Assembly (NCBI RefSeq): GCF_001613045.1
Contig: NZ_BDBP01000020.1
Location: forward strand, 1-64,000
Direction of reading: 5' to 3'
Origin: Nocardia lijiangensis NBRC 108240
GTDB taxonomy: Bacteria > Actinomycetota > Actinomycetes > Mycobacteriales > Mycobacteriaceae
Length of the DNA: 64,000 bases
Program-made: the position numbers and the translations under genes
Notes under the pieces: generated by a model
Databases searched by the model: none
Told to the model about the DNA's origin: nothing
The model's input: the letters and a program-made list of their open reading frames with translations, nothing else
In this document: piece by piece, positions 38,063-46,243 of the stretch
How the letters are laid out: every line of letters begins with the position of its first letter
Position numbering within the stretch: position 1 is the first letter of the stretch

Positions 38063-38854
38063 ATGGCACGCTCCAAGAGTTTTCGTGCGCTGTGGAACTC
38101 CGCCGCGCCGCCCGAGCCGATCGATGTCCTGATCATGCCCGGCACGTGGCATCCGCACGGCGACGGGATCAGCGCCGCGTTCGCTGCGTCCCTCGACCCA
38201 GATCGCTTCAGTCCGCGAATCGTCCCCTATCCAGCCGACTACGGCCGGACGATGCCGTACGCGGACAGCCTGGTGGTGGGACGGAAGGCGCTGATCGCCG
38301 CGATCGAGGCTTCGAACCGGCGCGTGGTGCTGGCGGGCTACTCCCAGGGCGCCGCCATCGCAGGTGACATCGCGGCCTCGGCCGGGCGAGGCGAGTTCAC
38401 GCAGGTCGTCGCATGCGCCCTCATCGCCGATCCGCTTCGCCCGGAGGGCAAGTGCCTCGGCGTCGATCCGGGCGGCTACGGCATCGCGGGTCAACGCGAC
38501 GTACCGAACGTCCCGACCTATTGGGTAGCCGCGCCCGGGGATCCGATCACCGCGCTGCCCGCAGGCAATCCGCTTCGCTCGATCGCCGACCTCAGCGGGT
38601 ATTTCAGCCTTTCCTCGCCGCAGGCGGCGCTGCGGTGGGGGCAGAGCTTGATCGATGTGGCCGGACGGCGGCAGCTGCAACGCTGGTGGTCGCCACAGTA
38701 TTGGCGCAGCTGGTCCGGCGCCATAGCCTTCGCGCGCGGATATCTCGTCGACGGCAGGCACACCGACGACTACATCCGCCATGGCCACGCCGAGCGACTT
38801 GCCCAGCGGCTCAACGCCGAAATCGTCCGCGGCGCGCTCCGGGAGCGAGTGTGA
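38063..38854 (+). CDS. Lysin-B-like alpha/beta hydrolase (putative mycolyl-arabinogalactan esterase)
   Basis: A 263-residue alpha/beta hydrolase with nucleophile elbow AGYSQGAA (Ser-94), a candidate acid in AAPGDPIT (Asp-160) and a candidate histidine in the C-terminal DGRHTDDYIRHGH. The opening IDVLIMPGTWHPHGDG and GNPLRS are typical of actinophage lysin B and PE-PPE-type esterases, which cut mycolic acids from arabinogalactan so that particles can leave mycolata cells. There is no signal peptide. Its GTGA overlap with the next gene shows an operon. Confidence 0.78.
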   Translation: MARSKSFRALWNSAAPPEPIDVLIMPGTWHPHGDGISAAFAASLDPDRFSPRIVPYPADYGRTMPYADSLVVGRKALIAAIEASNRRVVLAGYSQGAAIAGDIAASAGRGEFTQVVACALIADPLRPEGKCLGVDPGGYGIAGQRDVPNVPTYWVAAPGDPITALPAGNPLRSIADLSGYFSLSSPQAALRWGQSLIDVAGRRQLQRWWSPQYWRSWSGAIAFARGYLVDGRHTDDYIRHGHAERLAQRLNAEIVRGALRERV

Positions 38855-39552
38855 ACGACGAACCGAACCACCTGTACCTGAGCCGCGCCGAAGTACGCGA
38901 ACTCGCCGAACTGCTTCGCGAAATACCCGATCTATCAGAGGATCTCGCGATTGCGCGGACTCGTCAGGCCAAGCTCGGCAGCCGCGGTGACTACCGCATG
39001 CAACGCCGTCCCAGCGAACAACCGCTGCCGTACAACCCGGCGGCCGCCCGCGCGGCCGACCATCTGCACGCTGTCCTGGTCGGCTGGGTCCGGTTGGTCT
39101 GCGAGCAACGCGGTCTCGACTACACGGGTTCGACCACGGTCGCAGGATTGTCGCGATGGCTGGACAAGAACCTGATCGCGCTCGCGATGACCCCGGGCGT
39201 CGAGAGCGCGCCGCGGGAAATCGGCGAGGCGGTGCGGGCGGCGACAAGGGTCGTCTGTCCACCGGCGGTCGAGGTGAATCTGGAGCCTTCGATGATCGAC
39301 CAGGCACGTACCCACCGCCTCAACGCCTCGGGCATCGCCACTTTGGCGAAGGAACTCGGGGACGAGTATCGAACCTTGACCGTCCGCCGCGTGCAAACGC
39401 TGCGCGACGCGGGAAAGATCGCGCCCGTGCCGGGGCCTTGGGCTCCCGATTGGCCCGAGTTGTTCATCGCGGGAGATGTTCTCGACCAACACCTTGCCCA
39501 TCCCAGGAGGTCGCGCCGAAAGCCCACTGCCGCGCGGAGCCACGCTACATAG
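38851..39552 (+). CDS. Phage-type helix-turn-helix DNA-binding protein
   Basis: A 233-residue protein starting at GTG 38851 inside the previous stop. The central region (PYNPAAARAADHLHAVLVGW) and the C-terminal HTH (LNASGIATLAKELGDEYRTL, TVRRVQTLRDAGKI) resemble HTH proteins common in siphoviruses of Actinobacteria. The C-terminus is basic. It probably regulates or organises phage-derived DNA; the specific role is unknown. Confidence 0.7.
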   Translation: MNDEPNHLYLSRAEVRELAELLREIPDLSEDLAIARTRQAKLGSRGDYRMQRRPSEQPLPYNPAAARAADHLHAVLVGWVRLVCEQRGLDYTGSTTVAGLSRWLDKNLIALAMTPGVESAPREIGEAVRAATRVVCPPAVEVNLEPSMIDQARTHRLNASGIATLAKELGDEYRTLTVRRVQTLRDAGKIAPVPGPWAPDWPELFIAGDVLDQHLAHPRRSRRKPTAARSHAT

Positions 39553-39688
39553 CGTTTCCGAAGCCGTGCTTACTAGCGACGAACCGCGCTTGCTGCTGAC
39601 GCGAATCGCATTGCGCGGGAGTTCTCGCGAGGCCAGTGGCGGTTCCTGACGACCGCCCCGTCGTCAACACCGTTGAAACCATTGCCGT

Positions 39689-39713
39689 CCAACCGGTTAC
39701 CAGTACCGGTTGG
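39689..39713. terminator. Hairpin, possible terminator of the phage HTH transcript
   Basis: CCAACCGGT pairs with ACCGGTTGG around a 7-nt loop, 137 bp after the HTH gene. No T-run. Confidence 0.4.
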
Positions 39714-40116
39714 GCGGCTTCTTCCTTCTCTGCGAGTTCAGCCCCCCGCGCGCGTAACCTCTCGCCCGCTTCATGGTCGCGCCAGCGGCGTCTGTTCGCG
39801 CCGTCTCTGGGTGCCCTACCTGTAATCGCGAACGGCGGCCGACTCCCCGGTTCGCGATCGAGTGCGTTCGGCGCAACATATCTCGCTGCGGACACCACCC
39901 TGGGGAGCAATGTGCACCGATTCGGGGCCTGCCGACCGGAAGCTCGGAACGCACTGCGCGACAGCTGAAATATGCGCTCTCACCAGGTATTTCGAAGGCG
40001 TCAAAAATTCAGGTGTTGACATTCGAATCGCGTTAGGTGAAGATTGGTGCAGCGCCAGAGCTGCGCCTTCTTCCCGGGACCTACCGGGAAATCCCCACTC
40101 TCCCAGATCTACTCAT

Positions 40117-40152
40117 GGCACTGTGCGTCCGAAACTGCGGACACACAGTGCC
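40117..40152. terminator. Long hairpin of unclear role
   Basis: GGCACTGTGCGTCCG pairs with CGGACACACAGTGCC, a 15-bp stem with one mismatch and a 6-nt loop. It is not next to an identifiable gene end and could be a terminator or an RNA structure. Confidence 0.45.
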
Positions 40153-40319
40153 ACGGTTGTTCCCGGAGATTCCCATCCCCCGAACATGCGGCACGCCCCC
40201 GAAACCCTCTCGATGTCGATTGACAAGCGGGGCAGAGCTTGCCGCATAAGCCCGAACGCCCGCCCGTCTCCCGCCACTCCGGTGCGCGGTCGCAGACGAG
40301 CGCGGATGTCCGGGCCTCC

Positions 40320-40358
40320 GCCCCACCCTCGGCGTGCCCCTCAGGCCGGGGGTGGGGC
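40320..40358. repeat. Hairpin family copy 1
   Basis: GCCCCACCC and GGGTGGGGC arms upstream of a small gene. Related copies lie at 40686, 45460 and 45812. Confidence 0.65.
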
Positions 40359-40420
40359 GCTCGTCCCGCCGGCCACGACTCGGCCAGGCCATCAGCGAGG
40401 AGACAGCCATCGACGAAGCC

Positions 40421-40606
40421 ATGCGCGAACTGCTGGAGCTCAACGCGCACAACGCACCTCCGACGACACCGACCGCCGACCTGGCACACCAGATCATGCG
40501 CGTCCACCGCGAATGCTCCACCGACTACTGCCGCCGCAAGGCCCAAGCGCTGCGCGCCCTGATAGCCGAGGGCCGCATCATCCCCGACTCCTCGCGCACC
40601 CACTGA
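40421..40606 (+). CDS. Small hypothetical phage-type protein
   Basis: A 61-residue charged helical protein (MRELLELNAHNAPPTTPTAD, then LAHQIMRVHRECSTDYCRRKAQALRAL). ATG 40421 lacks a ribosome-binding site, whereas a perfect GAGGAG (40397-40402) is spaced for an in-frame ATC at 40409, so the true start may be a non-canonical or mutated codon. It sits between two members of the hairpin family. Confidence 0.5.
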   Translation: MRELLELNAHNAPPTTPTADLAHQIMRVHRECSTDYCRRKAQALRALIAEGRIIPDSSRTH

Positions 40607-40685
40607 CCCCACCAGCCCGCCCCGCCCGGCTCCCTTCTCCCGCAACACAATCGCGGTCGAGGACGGTCCGAGCCGCGGGGCGCCC

Positions 40686-40722
40686 GCCCCACCCCCGGTT
40701 TTGCTACGGCCGGGGGTGGGGC
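40686..40722. repeat. Hairpin family copy 2
   Basis: Perfect 13-bp arms GCCCCACCCCCGG and CCGGGGGTGGGGC around an 11-nt loop, 26 bp before a gene start. Confidence 0.75.
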
Positions 40723-40748
40723 ACCTAAACCCCGAAGAGGACGCGCCC

Positions 40749-40960
40749 ATGAGCCAGCAGAAGTCAGGCAGATCCAGGATTTCATCGCCGGGTTCTGTGG
40801 CCCGATCGGCAGCGACGTCAAGGACATCCGCGAACAGCTGTGCGGCCTGTCCCGGTGCGACGCGGGCCAATACGGTGCGTGGTCGCAGCTCGGCAACCAC
40901 ACCGTGATCGACGCACTCGCCGAAGTCCTCGCACGCTTGGACAACGTCGAAAGCCACTGA
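40749..40960 (+). pseudogene. Small phage-type gene broken by a one-base frameshift after five codons
   Basis: AAGAGGA then ATG 40749 begins MSQQK, but the clearly coding frame downstream (VRQIQDFIAGFCGPIGSDVK, then DIREQLCGLSRC, to TGA 40958-40960) is offset and has no start of its own. Restoring one base near 40762 (AAG-GTC) joins them into a 71-residue protein with three cysteines. Either a real indel or an assembly error in a G-run. Function unknown. Confidence 0.6.
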
Positions 40961-41091
40961 AACGCTTCGCTTCCTACGTCAGCGGCTGAAATAGGACTTT
41001 GCCTCAGCACTGGCTTATGCCTCTGCCGGCGATCTTTTGTACTGGATCCAGCTCTGAACCTACTGGAAGAACTTCAGCGACAGCTCGCTCG

Positions 41092-41126
41092 AGAAGCCCT
41101 GATCCCGACCTCGGATCAGGGCTTCT
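41092..41126. terminator. Strong hairpin terminator upstream of toxin 1
   Basis: Perfect 14-bp arms (41092-41105 and 41113-41126) around a 7-nt loop. It isolates the toxin cassette from the genes to its left. The rest of 40961-41319 shows no gene. Confidence 0.85.
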
Positions 41127-41319
41127 TCCATGCTCGGGCTCGCTGTCCTATTGCGCGTCCTGAGGCTGATGCGCGTCAACGGGCGCCCGGGGTGAGCGCC
41201 TGCTGGCTCTTCGTCCAACTCGATGCCTAACCGCGTGATCCCGCTGCGGTCGAGGCCTTCCATTTCCAGATCAGCTCCTCCCGCCGAGGACTGAGTATTC
41301 GAACGGTGAGGAATCCAAC

Positions 41320-42736
41320 GTGGCGCCGAGAGACCCCGATGACGGACCCAGGAAGGACGACGATCGAAAACGCCCGCAACGGCGGGTGACCGAGCCCAAG
41401 TCCGGCACGGAGAGTCGTACGAATCCTCCGACCACCGATCCGGTGAGTCCGCCCGCCAATGCCGCAGCACTGCCGCCGCAGAACGACTACGGCAGTGCAT
41501 CGGACCTGGCTGAGATGATGCTCTACGGGTCCATCCCACGAGGCTCCGCTGGGGACGATTCCCGCCAATGTCAGGGAAGTAGAAGTTGGACCCAACGATT
41601 GGCGTTGGCAGGACATCGCAACCAAACGGTTCGTCGAAATGCCGAGCTGGGCGAAAAACCCTCCCAGCAAATATGCTCGAGCAGAATACACTTCACCACA
41701 GGAATTTTCGCTCACCGTGCAGGCGCAGAAAGAAATTGCCGATGTCAAAGCGGTGCGCGATCTCAAGGACCAGGAAGTAGCAGCCCTCACCGCGGCGCGG
41801 GACGAGATTGCGGACAAGCTCGGACTAAAGCCTGGCAAGCTGACCGAGAAATATCTCGACGAGCAGATGGAAACTCTAAGGAAGAAGTTCACCCTCGCCG
41901 AGATCGAACGTCTTGAAGATGCGATGTCCGCTGTTAACAAGGCGGAGTACCAGGCCAACAAGCTGACTGAGACGATGGGTAATATTGCTGCCCGCGACTA
42001 CATCAGGCAGATGGGCGGCGAGGTAGTCACCGGGTTGGACGATGCCGCTACTCGCTCCGGAACGCTCGACGTGGTGGGTATCGTTGGTGGAAAGCTCGTA
42101 GTGGTGGAGGCCAAAGGCGGAGGGTCTCAACTCGGCGCCCGGTGGGTGACCGACGATTCAGGCCAGCTGATTCGTGTTCAGCAGGGCACGCCGCAATATC
42201 TGAAGTGGATGCTCGACAACGACCCTGTTCTCGTGCAGGCGCTAAAAGACAGAGGTCTGCTCGATGCCGTTCGCAACGGTGACATGGATGTCGTCTACGA
42301 CATGGTCCGATACGACCCGAAGGTCGGTCAGCCGCAGTGGTATCGATTCAACATCGAGGACGAACCCGTTGTCCCACCAGGCGCCATCCGAAAGCCTCGG
42401 CAGCCAGCGCAAACCGGCAACGGCACCACGGTATCGGGTCCACCGCAAGGTGCCGAGATCGCAAACCCGGGCCCGGACCTGTCACCAATCAACCCGCTGG
42501 CGGCGTGGATGGATTCCGCAGCGCAGTCGATGCTGTCGAATCTGACCACGTTGACAGCGGTCACCGTTCCCTTCGCGGGACTTGCCACCAGGCTGAATGG
42601 AGACAGTCATGGCGGGGCAACCCGCATCAGTCAGTCGCTGACGGTAAATATCGCTGCGCCGACGCGGACGATTGAGAACAACAGCGACAGCGAGCACTAC
42701 CAGGCCCTCACGTATGGTTCAGGCATTCTTGTATAG
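41320..42736 (+). pseudogene. Toxin 1: nuclease effector with tail-type C-terminus, frameshifted
   Basis: About 472 residues when read across one frameshift. The first frame (GTG 41320, ribosome-binding site GGTGAGGAA) gives a Pro-rich N-terminus up to AEMMLYGS; a surplus G in GGG at 41527-41529 then shifts to the frame continuing PSHEAPLGTIPANV. The helical middle is followed by a PD-(D/E)xK-like nuclease core, TLDVVGIVGGKLVVVEAKGG, then QLGAR and VQQGTPQYL, as in actinobacterial polymorphic toxins. The C-terminus ends QSLTVNIAAPTRT and QALTYGSG, shared with the toxin at 60516. Two immunity-type genes follow. The indel may be real inactivation or a homopolymer error. Confidence 0.75.
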
Positions 42737-42777
42737 CTCCACATCCAGACAACCATCACAGGAAAGTACCCTCAGGC

Positions 42778-43254
42778 ATGCGGATCGAGATCAACAAGAT
42801 AGCGGACAAAGTCGGCGTGGCAGCGCGATTCGACTGGGCTTGGACTGACGCGGACTTGGAACCGTTCTGTGCAGCTGCGGGTTGGCAGATCACTGAGCGT
42901 GGTCGGCGGGGCGCGGTGCTCGTGACCGACCTGGAATTGGCTCGTCCCGAGGCACATTGGGTCGGCAAGGACGGCCTGGGCAATTATATGATCGTCTTTC
43001 TAAGTGACGATCTCGACGCGAACGACACGGAATCGGTCCGCACCATGTATGACCAGTTCGCTGACACCAGTGCGGCGATCGAGGCGGTGTTGGGGCCGCC
43101 GACGCAGCGAAAGGCAGGATCGGATGGTGAGGTTCGGTGGGATCTATCGAAGGTCGTGATCCGATTGCGTCTAATGGACAACGGCATCTACCTCCGCCTT
43201 GCCAACCCCGAGCACCAGGCATGGCTCGATGCGCCGGATGATGAGGATTTGTGA
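42778..43254 (+). CDS. DUF6301-like putative immunity protein
   Basis: A 158-residue cytoplasmic alpha/beta protein. Features of the DUF6301 group (from memory) are the Trp-rich start (RFDWAWTDADLEPFCAAAGW), the VRTMYDQFADTSAAIEAVLG segment and the terminal EVRWDLSKVVIRLRLMDNG strands. It starts 41 bp after toxin 1 behind AGGAAAG and overlaps the next gene by TGATG. Position and family suggest it neutralises the adjacent nuclease. Confidence 0.75.
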   Translation: MRIEINKIADKVGVAARFDWAWTDADLEPFCAAAGWQITERGRRGAVLVTDLELARPEAHWVGKDGLGNYMIVFLSDDLDANDTESVRTMYDQFADTSAAIEAVLGPPTQRKAGSDGEVRWDLSKVVIRLRLMDNGIYLRLANPEHQAWLDAPDDEDL

Positions 43255-43682
43255 TGGCTATAAAGATTCCTGATTGGCCCTCTCTTTCTGCCGCGTTGGC
43301 GTTGACGCTGGCGCGCATGCCTGGTGACGGATGTCTGATCCTCAGTGCTACCGGCAACAGGTTCGCTCAATTCGTGATGGGGTCGGAAGGGCTGTGGGCG
43401 GAGATCGTGGACGACTCGGCGCTTGTCGGTGGCTATCGGATCTCACCGGATGACGCGGTATGGCTGTCTTCGCATGGGTGGTCCCCTCCGAGCGAGGCGG
43501 GCTCGCCGAATTGGCATCGCCGCGTACCCTGGCCCGCGCATTACAACGAGTATGAGGCTATTGCGGATCAGGTCGTTGAGGTTCTGTGCGAGGTGTTGCG
43601 GATCAGTGCTCCGACCGAGCTGACAGTCGAGTCGTGGGTGAATTTTTCCAACGACAAGTTCGATGTCAGCGCGCTCGGCTGA
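43254..43682 (+). CDS. TY-Chap/YbjN-like putative chaperone or immunity protein
   Basis: A 142-residue protein starting at ATG 43254 within the preceding stop. It resembles the YbjN/type-III-chaperone-like (TY-Chap) fold often found with secreted toxins: CLILSATGNRFAQFVMGSEG strands and the LSSHGWSPPSEAGSPNW motif. It could be a second immunity factor or a chaperone for effector loading. The assignment is moderate. Confidence 0.65.
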   Translation: MAIKIPDWPSLSAALALTLARMPGDGCLILSATGNRFAQFVMGSEGLWAEIVDDSALVGGYRISPDDAVWLSSHGWSPPSEAGSPNWHRRVPWPAHYNEYEAIADQVVEVLCEVLRISAPTELTVESWVNFSNDKFDVSALG

Positions 43683-44027
43683 GTATGTGAGGTTTGCCAG
43701 GGCAGGGCTCCGTCAAACTCTGCTTTGAATCCCTCGGGTTCGGTGCGAATTCCGTCAAGATGCCGCGCGTTGGCTGATGGGTGGTACGGGCTGCGGCTTG
43801 GGTCGACACCAGGCGCGATCGGCGTGCGTTCTTGAAAAGGCTTGACCTCCTGGCGAGGGCAACCCTGCATCGTGGGCTTGTTCAGGTGGGTGGCACTAAG
43901 CCATTTTCATCCGTGATGAACGATGTTGCGGCAGTGGATGTTTGATGCGGCGTGCCGCCTCAGGGATGGGTGAAGCCCCTGGTAGATCGACTGATTGTCG
44001 AGATCACCGTTCCACCAGAGGCTTCCT

Positions 44028-44087
44028 GTGTTCTACTGTGCCGCGTTGCCGTTGTCACGCCAGACCCTCAACTTCGTTTCCGGTGAC
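44028..44087 (+). mobile_element. Possible transposase fragment (IS remnant)
   Basis: From GTG 44028 about 20 codons read MFYCAALPLSRQTLNFVSG, like the N-terminus of IS transposases whose first residues are FYRAALPLSRQTL (from memory), after which similarity stops. The rest of 43683-44450 holds nothing convincing. Low confidence. Confidence 0.3.
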
Positions 44088-44450
44088 AACGGGAACCGAA
44101 CGTTCCAACCCATCGAGCTCGGATACCGACCTGCGATGGAAACCGCACGCCCCCAGGAGAAAGCCAATCGGCTTGATACGTGCCCTGTCCGTGATGTCTC
44201 TCAGGCCTCTGCGGTAGCGCTACAGGCGGCAATCGGGTTGGTGCTCGAATTCACCCGACAGGCCCGGCCCCGGGCGCTGTTCATGAACAGCTTTGCCGGT
44301 GGCCGGACCAAGGCCGGGGGTGTCCTCGGCGCGTTGATCTTCGGATGCCCCGCGGTGGCTGGTCCGGTCAGCGCGGTACGCGGCTGGTGCACCGTGGTGA
44401 TCAGGGCCGCGCAGATAGTTCGAAGACGAGAATCGTTTATCCCTGAGGGA

Positions 44451-44972
44451 TCAGGGCAGGACCTGCGGAATGACGTCCGGGGCGATCGCGCCGACGATCA
44501 AACCGACCAAGGCGCCCTGGAAACCGGAGCCGAGGGCGCACAGCGGTATAAAAGGAATCCCGATGATGGTGGCGCCGCAGACCACGGCTCCGAACACGGC
44601 CCCGGCAATTCCACCCGCTGCTGCGCCATTGGCCAGCGGATCATGGTTGGCCGCATTGGGATTGGTGGCGATGTCCTGCGGAACCGCAGCCGCCACCGGC
44701 TGCAGGACCTCCGCAGTGGCGGGCTGTGCGACATCCGCGACGGCGGGCGGCTCGATGACCGCGGCGGCGGGCTGCGCGATGACCGGGATCACCTGCTGAA
44801 TCGTTCCCGGAGCCTGCGCAGCCTCGACCGTCTGCACGACGGGGACCGACTGTGGGGAGACGCCCGAAGCGTCGGCAGAAGCTGCTCCCGCGCCCGCGAA
44901 GGTCACCGCGATCGCCAGCGGCAACGCCGCGATGAGAGCCTTACGGCCGAATTTTCTGGTAGTCAGACGCAT
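44451..44972 (-). CDS. Exported Ala/Pro/Val-rich protein
   Basis: A 173-residue protein with a clear signal peptide (KALIAALPLAIAVTFAGAGA, cleavage near AASADA), a Pro/Val/Gln/Ala-rich middle and a hydrophobic glycine-zipper C-terminus (AGGIAGAVFGAVVCGATIIG, LVGLIVGAIAPDV). The start is ATG 44970-44972. The zipper could insert in a membrane. It runs against the surrounding genes; function unknown. It may belong to the island or be older chromosome. Confidence 0.72.
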   Translation of the reverse strand: MRLTTRKFGRKALIAALPLAIAVTFAGAGAASADASGVSPQSVPVVQTVEAAQAPGTIQQVIPVIAQPAAAVIEPPAVADVAQPATAEVLQPVAAAVPQDIATNPNAANHDPLANGAAAGGIAGAVFGAVVCGATIIGIPFIPLCALGSGFQGALVGLIVGAIAPDVIPQVLP

Positions 44973-45459
44973 GATTTTCCCTATCCTCCCGACCCCGTGA
45001 ACGTTGCAAACCGATTGGCGTGCAGCATGTTTCACGGTGCGAATTACAACGGTGAAGTTCTATCCGATCCTGGTCACCGAATCAAGTCCTGGTGCTGTTG
45101 TGCGTACGCGGCGGAATTGTGTTCGACGACAAGATGATTGGCGTTCACTCATGCTCGCACCCGGAAGGCGCGGTTCTTCCGCTACGACATCTGGACCCGC
45201 CGAGCTCGACGCTGCGCACCAAGCGTCGCCGATCTCTCGACGCCGCCATCGCCCTTGTCGTGCCACCGGCCGAAATGCCCAGGAACGCCGAATAGCTGAC
45301 GGCGGTCAATCGTCCGTCAGTCCGCCTCATGCGGTACGCCCCCGAACACCGAGAACACGGTAGAACGCGGGTTCAGAGCACGCCGCATGCCCGCCCCTGC
45401 CGCTCCCGTCTCCCGCGGGTGGTTCGCCGGTCGCAGACGGTTGTCGCAGCGTAGGGGCG

Positions 45460-45508
45460 CGGTGGTCCCACTCCGGTCGACCCCTCGAATCCCGGAGTGG
45501 GACCACCG
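45460..45508. repeat. Hairpin family copy 3
   Basis: Perfect 17-bp arms CGGTGGTCCCACTCCGG (45460-45476) and its complement (45492-45508) around a 15-nt loop. Confidence 0.75.
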
Positions 45509-45811
45509 CACAGACAGCCCAGCCGTGTCCCGTTCGTCCAATCACCATGGACGTGCGGTGCAGAGCGGCGGGGCGAATCGTTCCGTCTCGGTCGCTGCCC
45601 GGACCGGGGCGGAACGTCCAAACGACTCCCGGTGCGGCGCCGGGCCACCAATTCGCCGCGCGCACAACTGAACAGCCGCGGGCGGACGCCCGCCGAACTC
45701 GCCATGCACCCGCCCGGAGCCCTCTGCCCTACCGAGCCCGCCCCGCCCGCCAGGACTCCCGTCCATTGGTCCGTACGGTTGCAGGCCGGCCGGAAGCCGG
45801 GGCGCACGCGG

Positions 45812-45845
45812 CCCCACCCGTACCGCCATGCGGACGCGGGTGGGG
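45812..45845. repeat. Hairpin family copy 4
   Basis: CCCCACCCG and CGGGTGGGG arms, upstream of the lysin-B-like remnant at 45914. Confidence 0.65.
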
Positions 45846-45913
45846 TCGCCTCCCCAGCCTCACGTTGCCCGTTCTCACCGGCACCGTCTCCCCATCCAGG
45901 AAGGCACAATCTC

Positions 45914-46243
45914 GTGATCACCGTTCTGACGTGCCGCGGCACTGGCGAGCCACTCGGGGCGCCGACGAACATGCTCTCCTACTTACGAGCAGACTCGACA
46001 GCACGAATTACCGGATCGGCCCGGATTCGACCAGCGAGCGTCGGGCCGGTGGCGGCATCCGGTCCGCAACTGGCGATTGTGGTTGCAGGCAGTGGTTTTG
46101 ATGGACGGCTGCGTCCGCGGGGCGCCCACAATGCCGCCTATCGCGCCGACGGCTACTGCGACCGGCTGGCCGAGGTCGTCAACGCACACGATGACGTGCA
46201 CTTCAATAATTCACAGCTAATGGGTGGTCGTTATGTTCTATGA
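45914..46243 (+). pseudogene. Decayed lysin-B-like/cutinase-fold gene, N-terminal remnant
   Basis: GTG 45914 behind AGGAAGG begins VITVLTCRGTGEPLGAPTNM, a typical opening of actinophage PE-PPE/lysin-B-type hydrolases. About 23 codons later the expected continuation (SRLDSTNYRIGPD) lies in another frame, and no GxSxG elbow follows, so the gene is frameshifted and shortened. The frame ends inside the start of the next gene. It would be a second esterase of the island, now broken. Confidence 0.55.

Larger units (their letters stand above)
39553..40420. other. Mostly non-coding stretch with hairpins
   Basis: About 870 bases without a supported gene. It holds a 9-bp stem (39689-39713), a longer hairpin (40117-40152) and the first copy of the GCCCCACCC hairpin family (40320-40358). 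Confidence 0.5.
44973..45913. other. Mostly non-coding stretch before the tail operon
   Basis: About 940 bases with two large hairpins (45460-45508 and 45812-45845) of the same family as at 40320 and 40686, and similar CTCCCGTCTCCCGC and GGTCGCAGACGG text before the first. Frames here look like decayed small phage genes. Confidence 0.5.

Noticed and set aside
43683-44450. A complete insertion sequence in the gap after the immunity genes
   Set aside because: Only about 20 codons resemble a transposase start and no terminal inverted repeats or target duplication could be seen.
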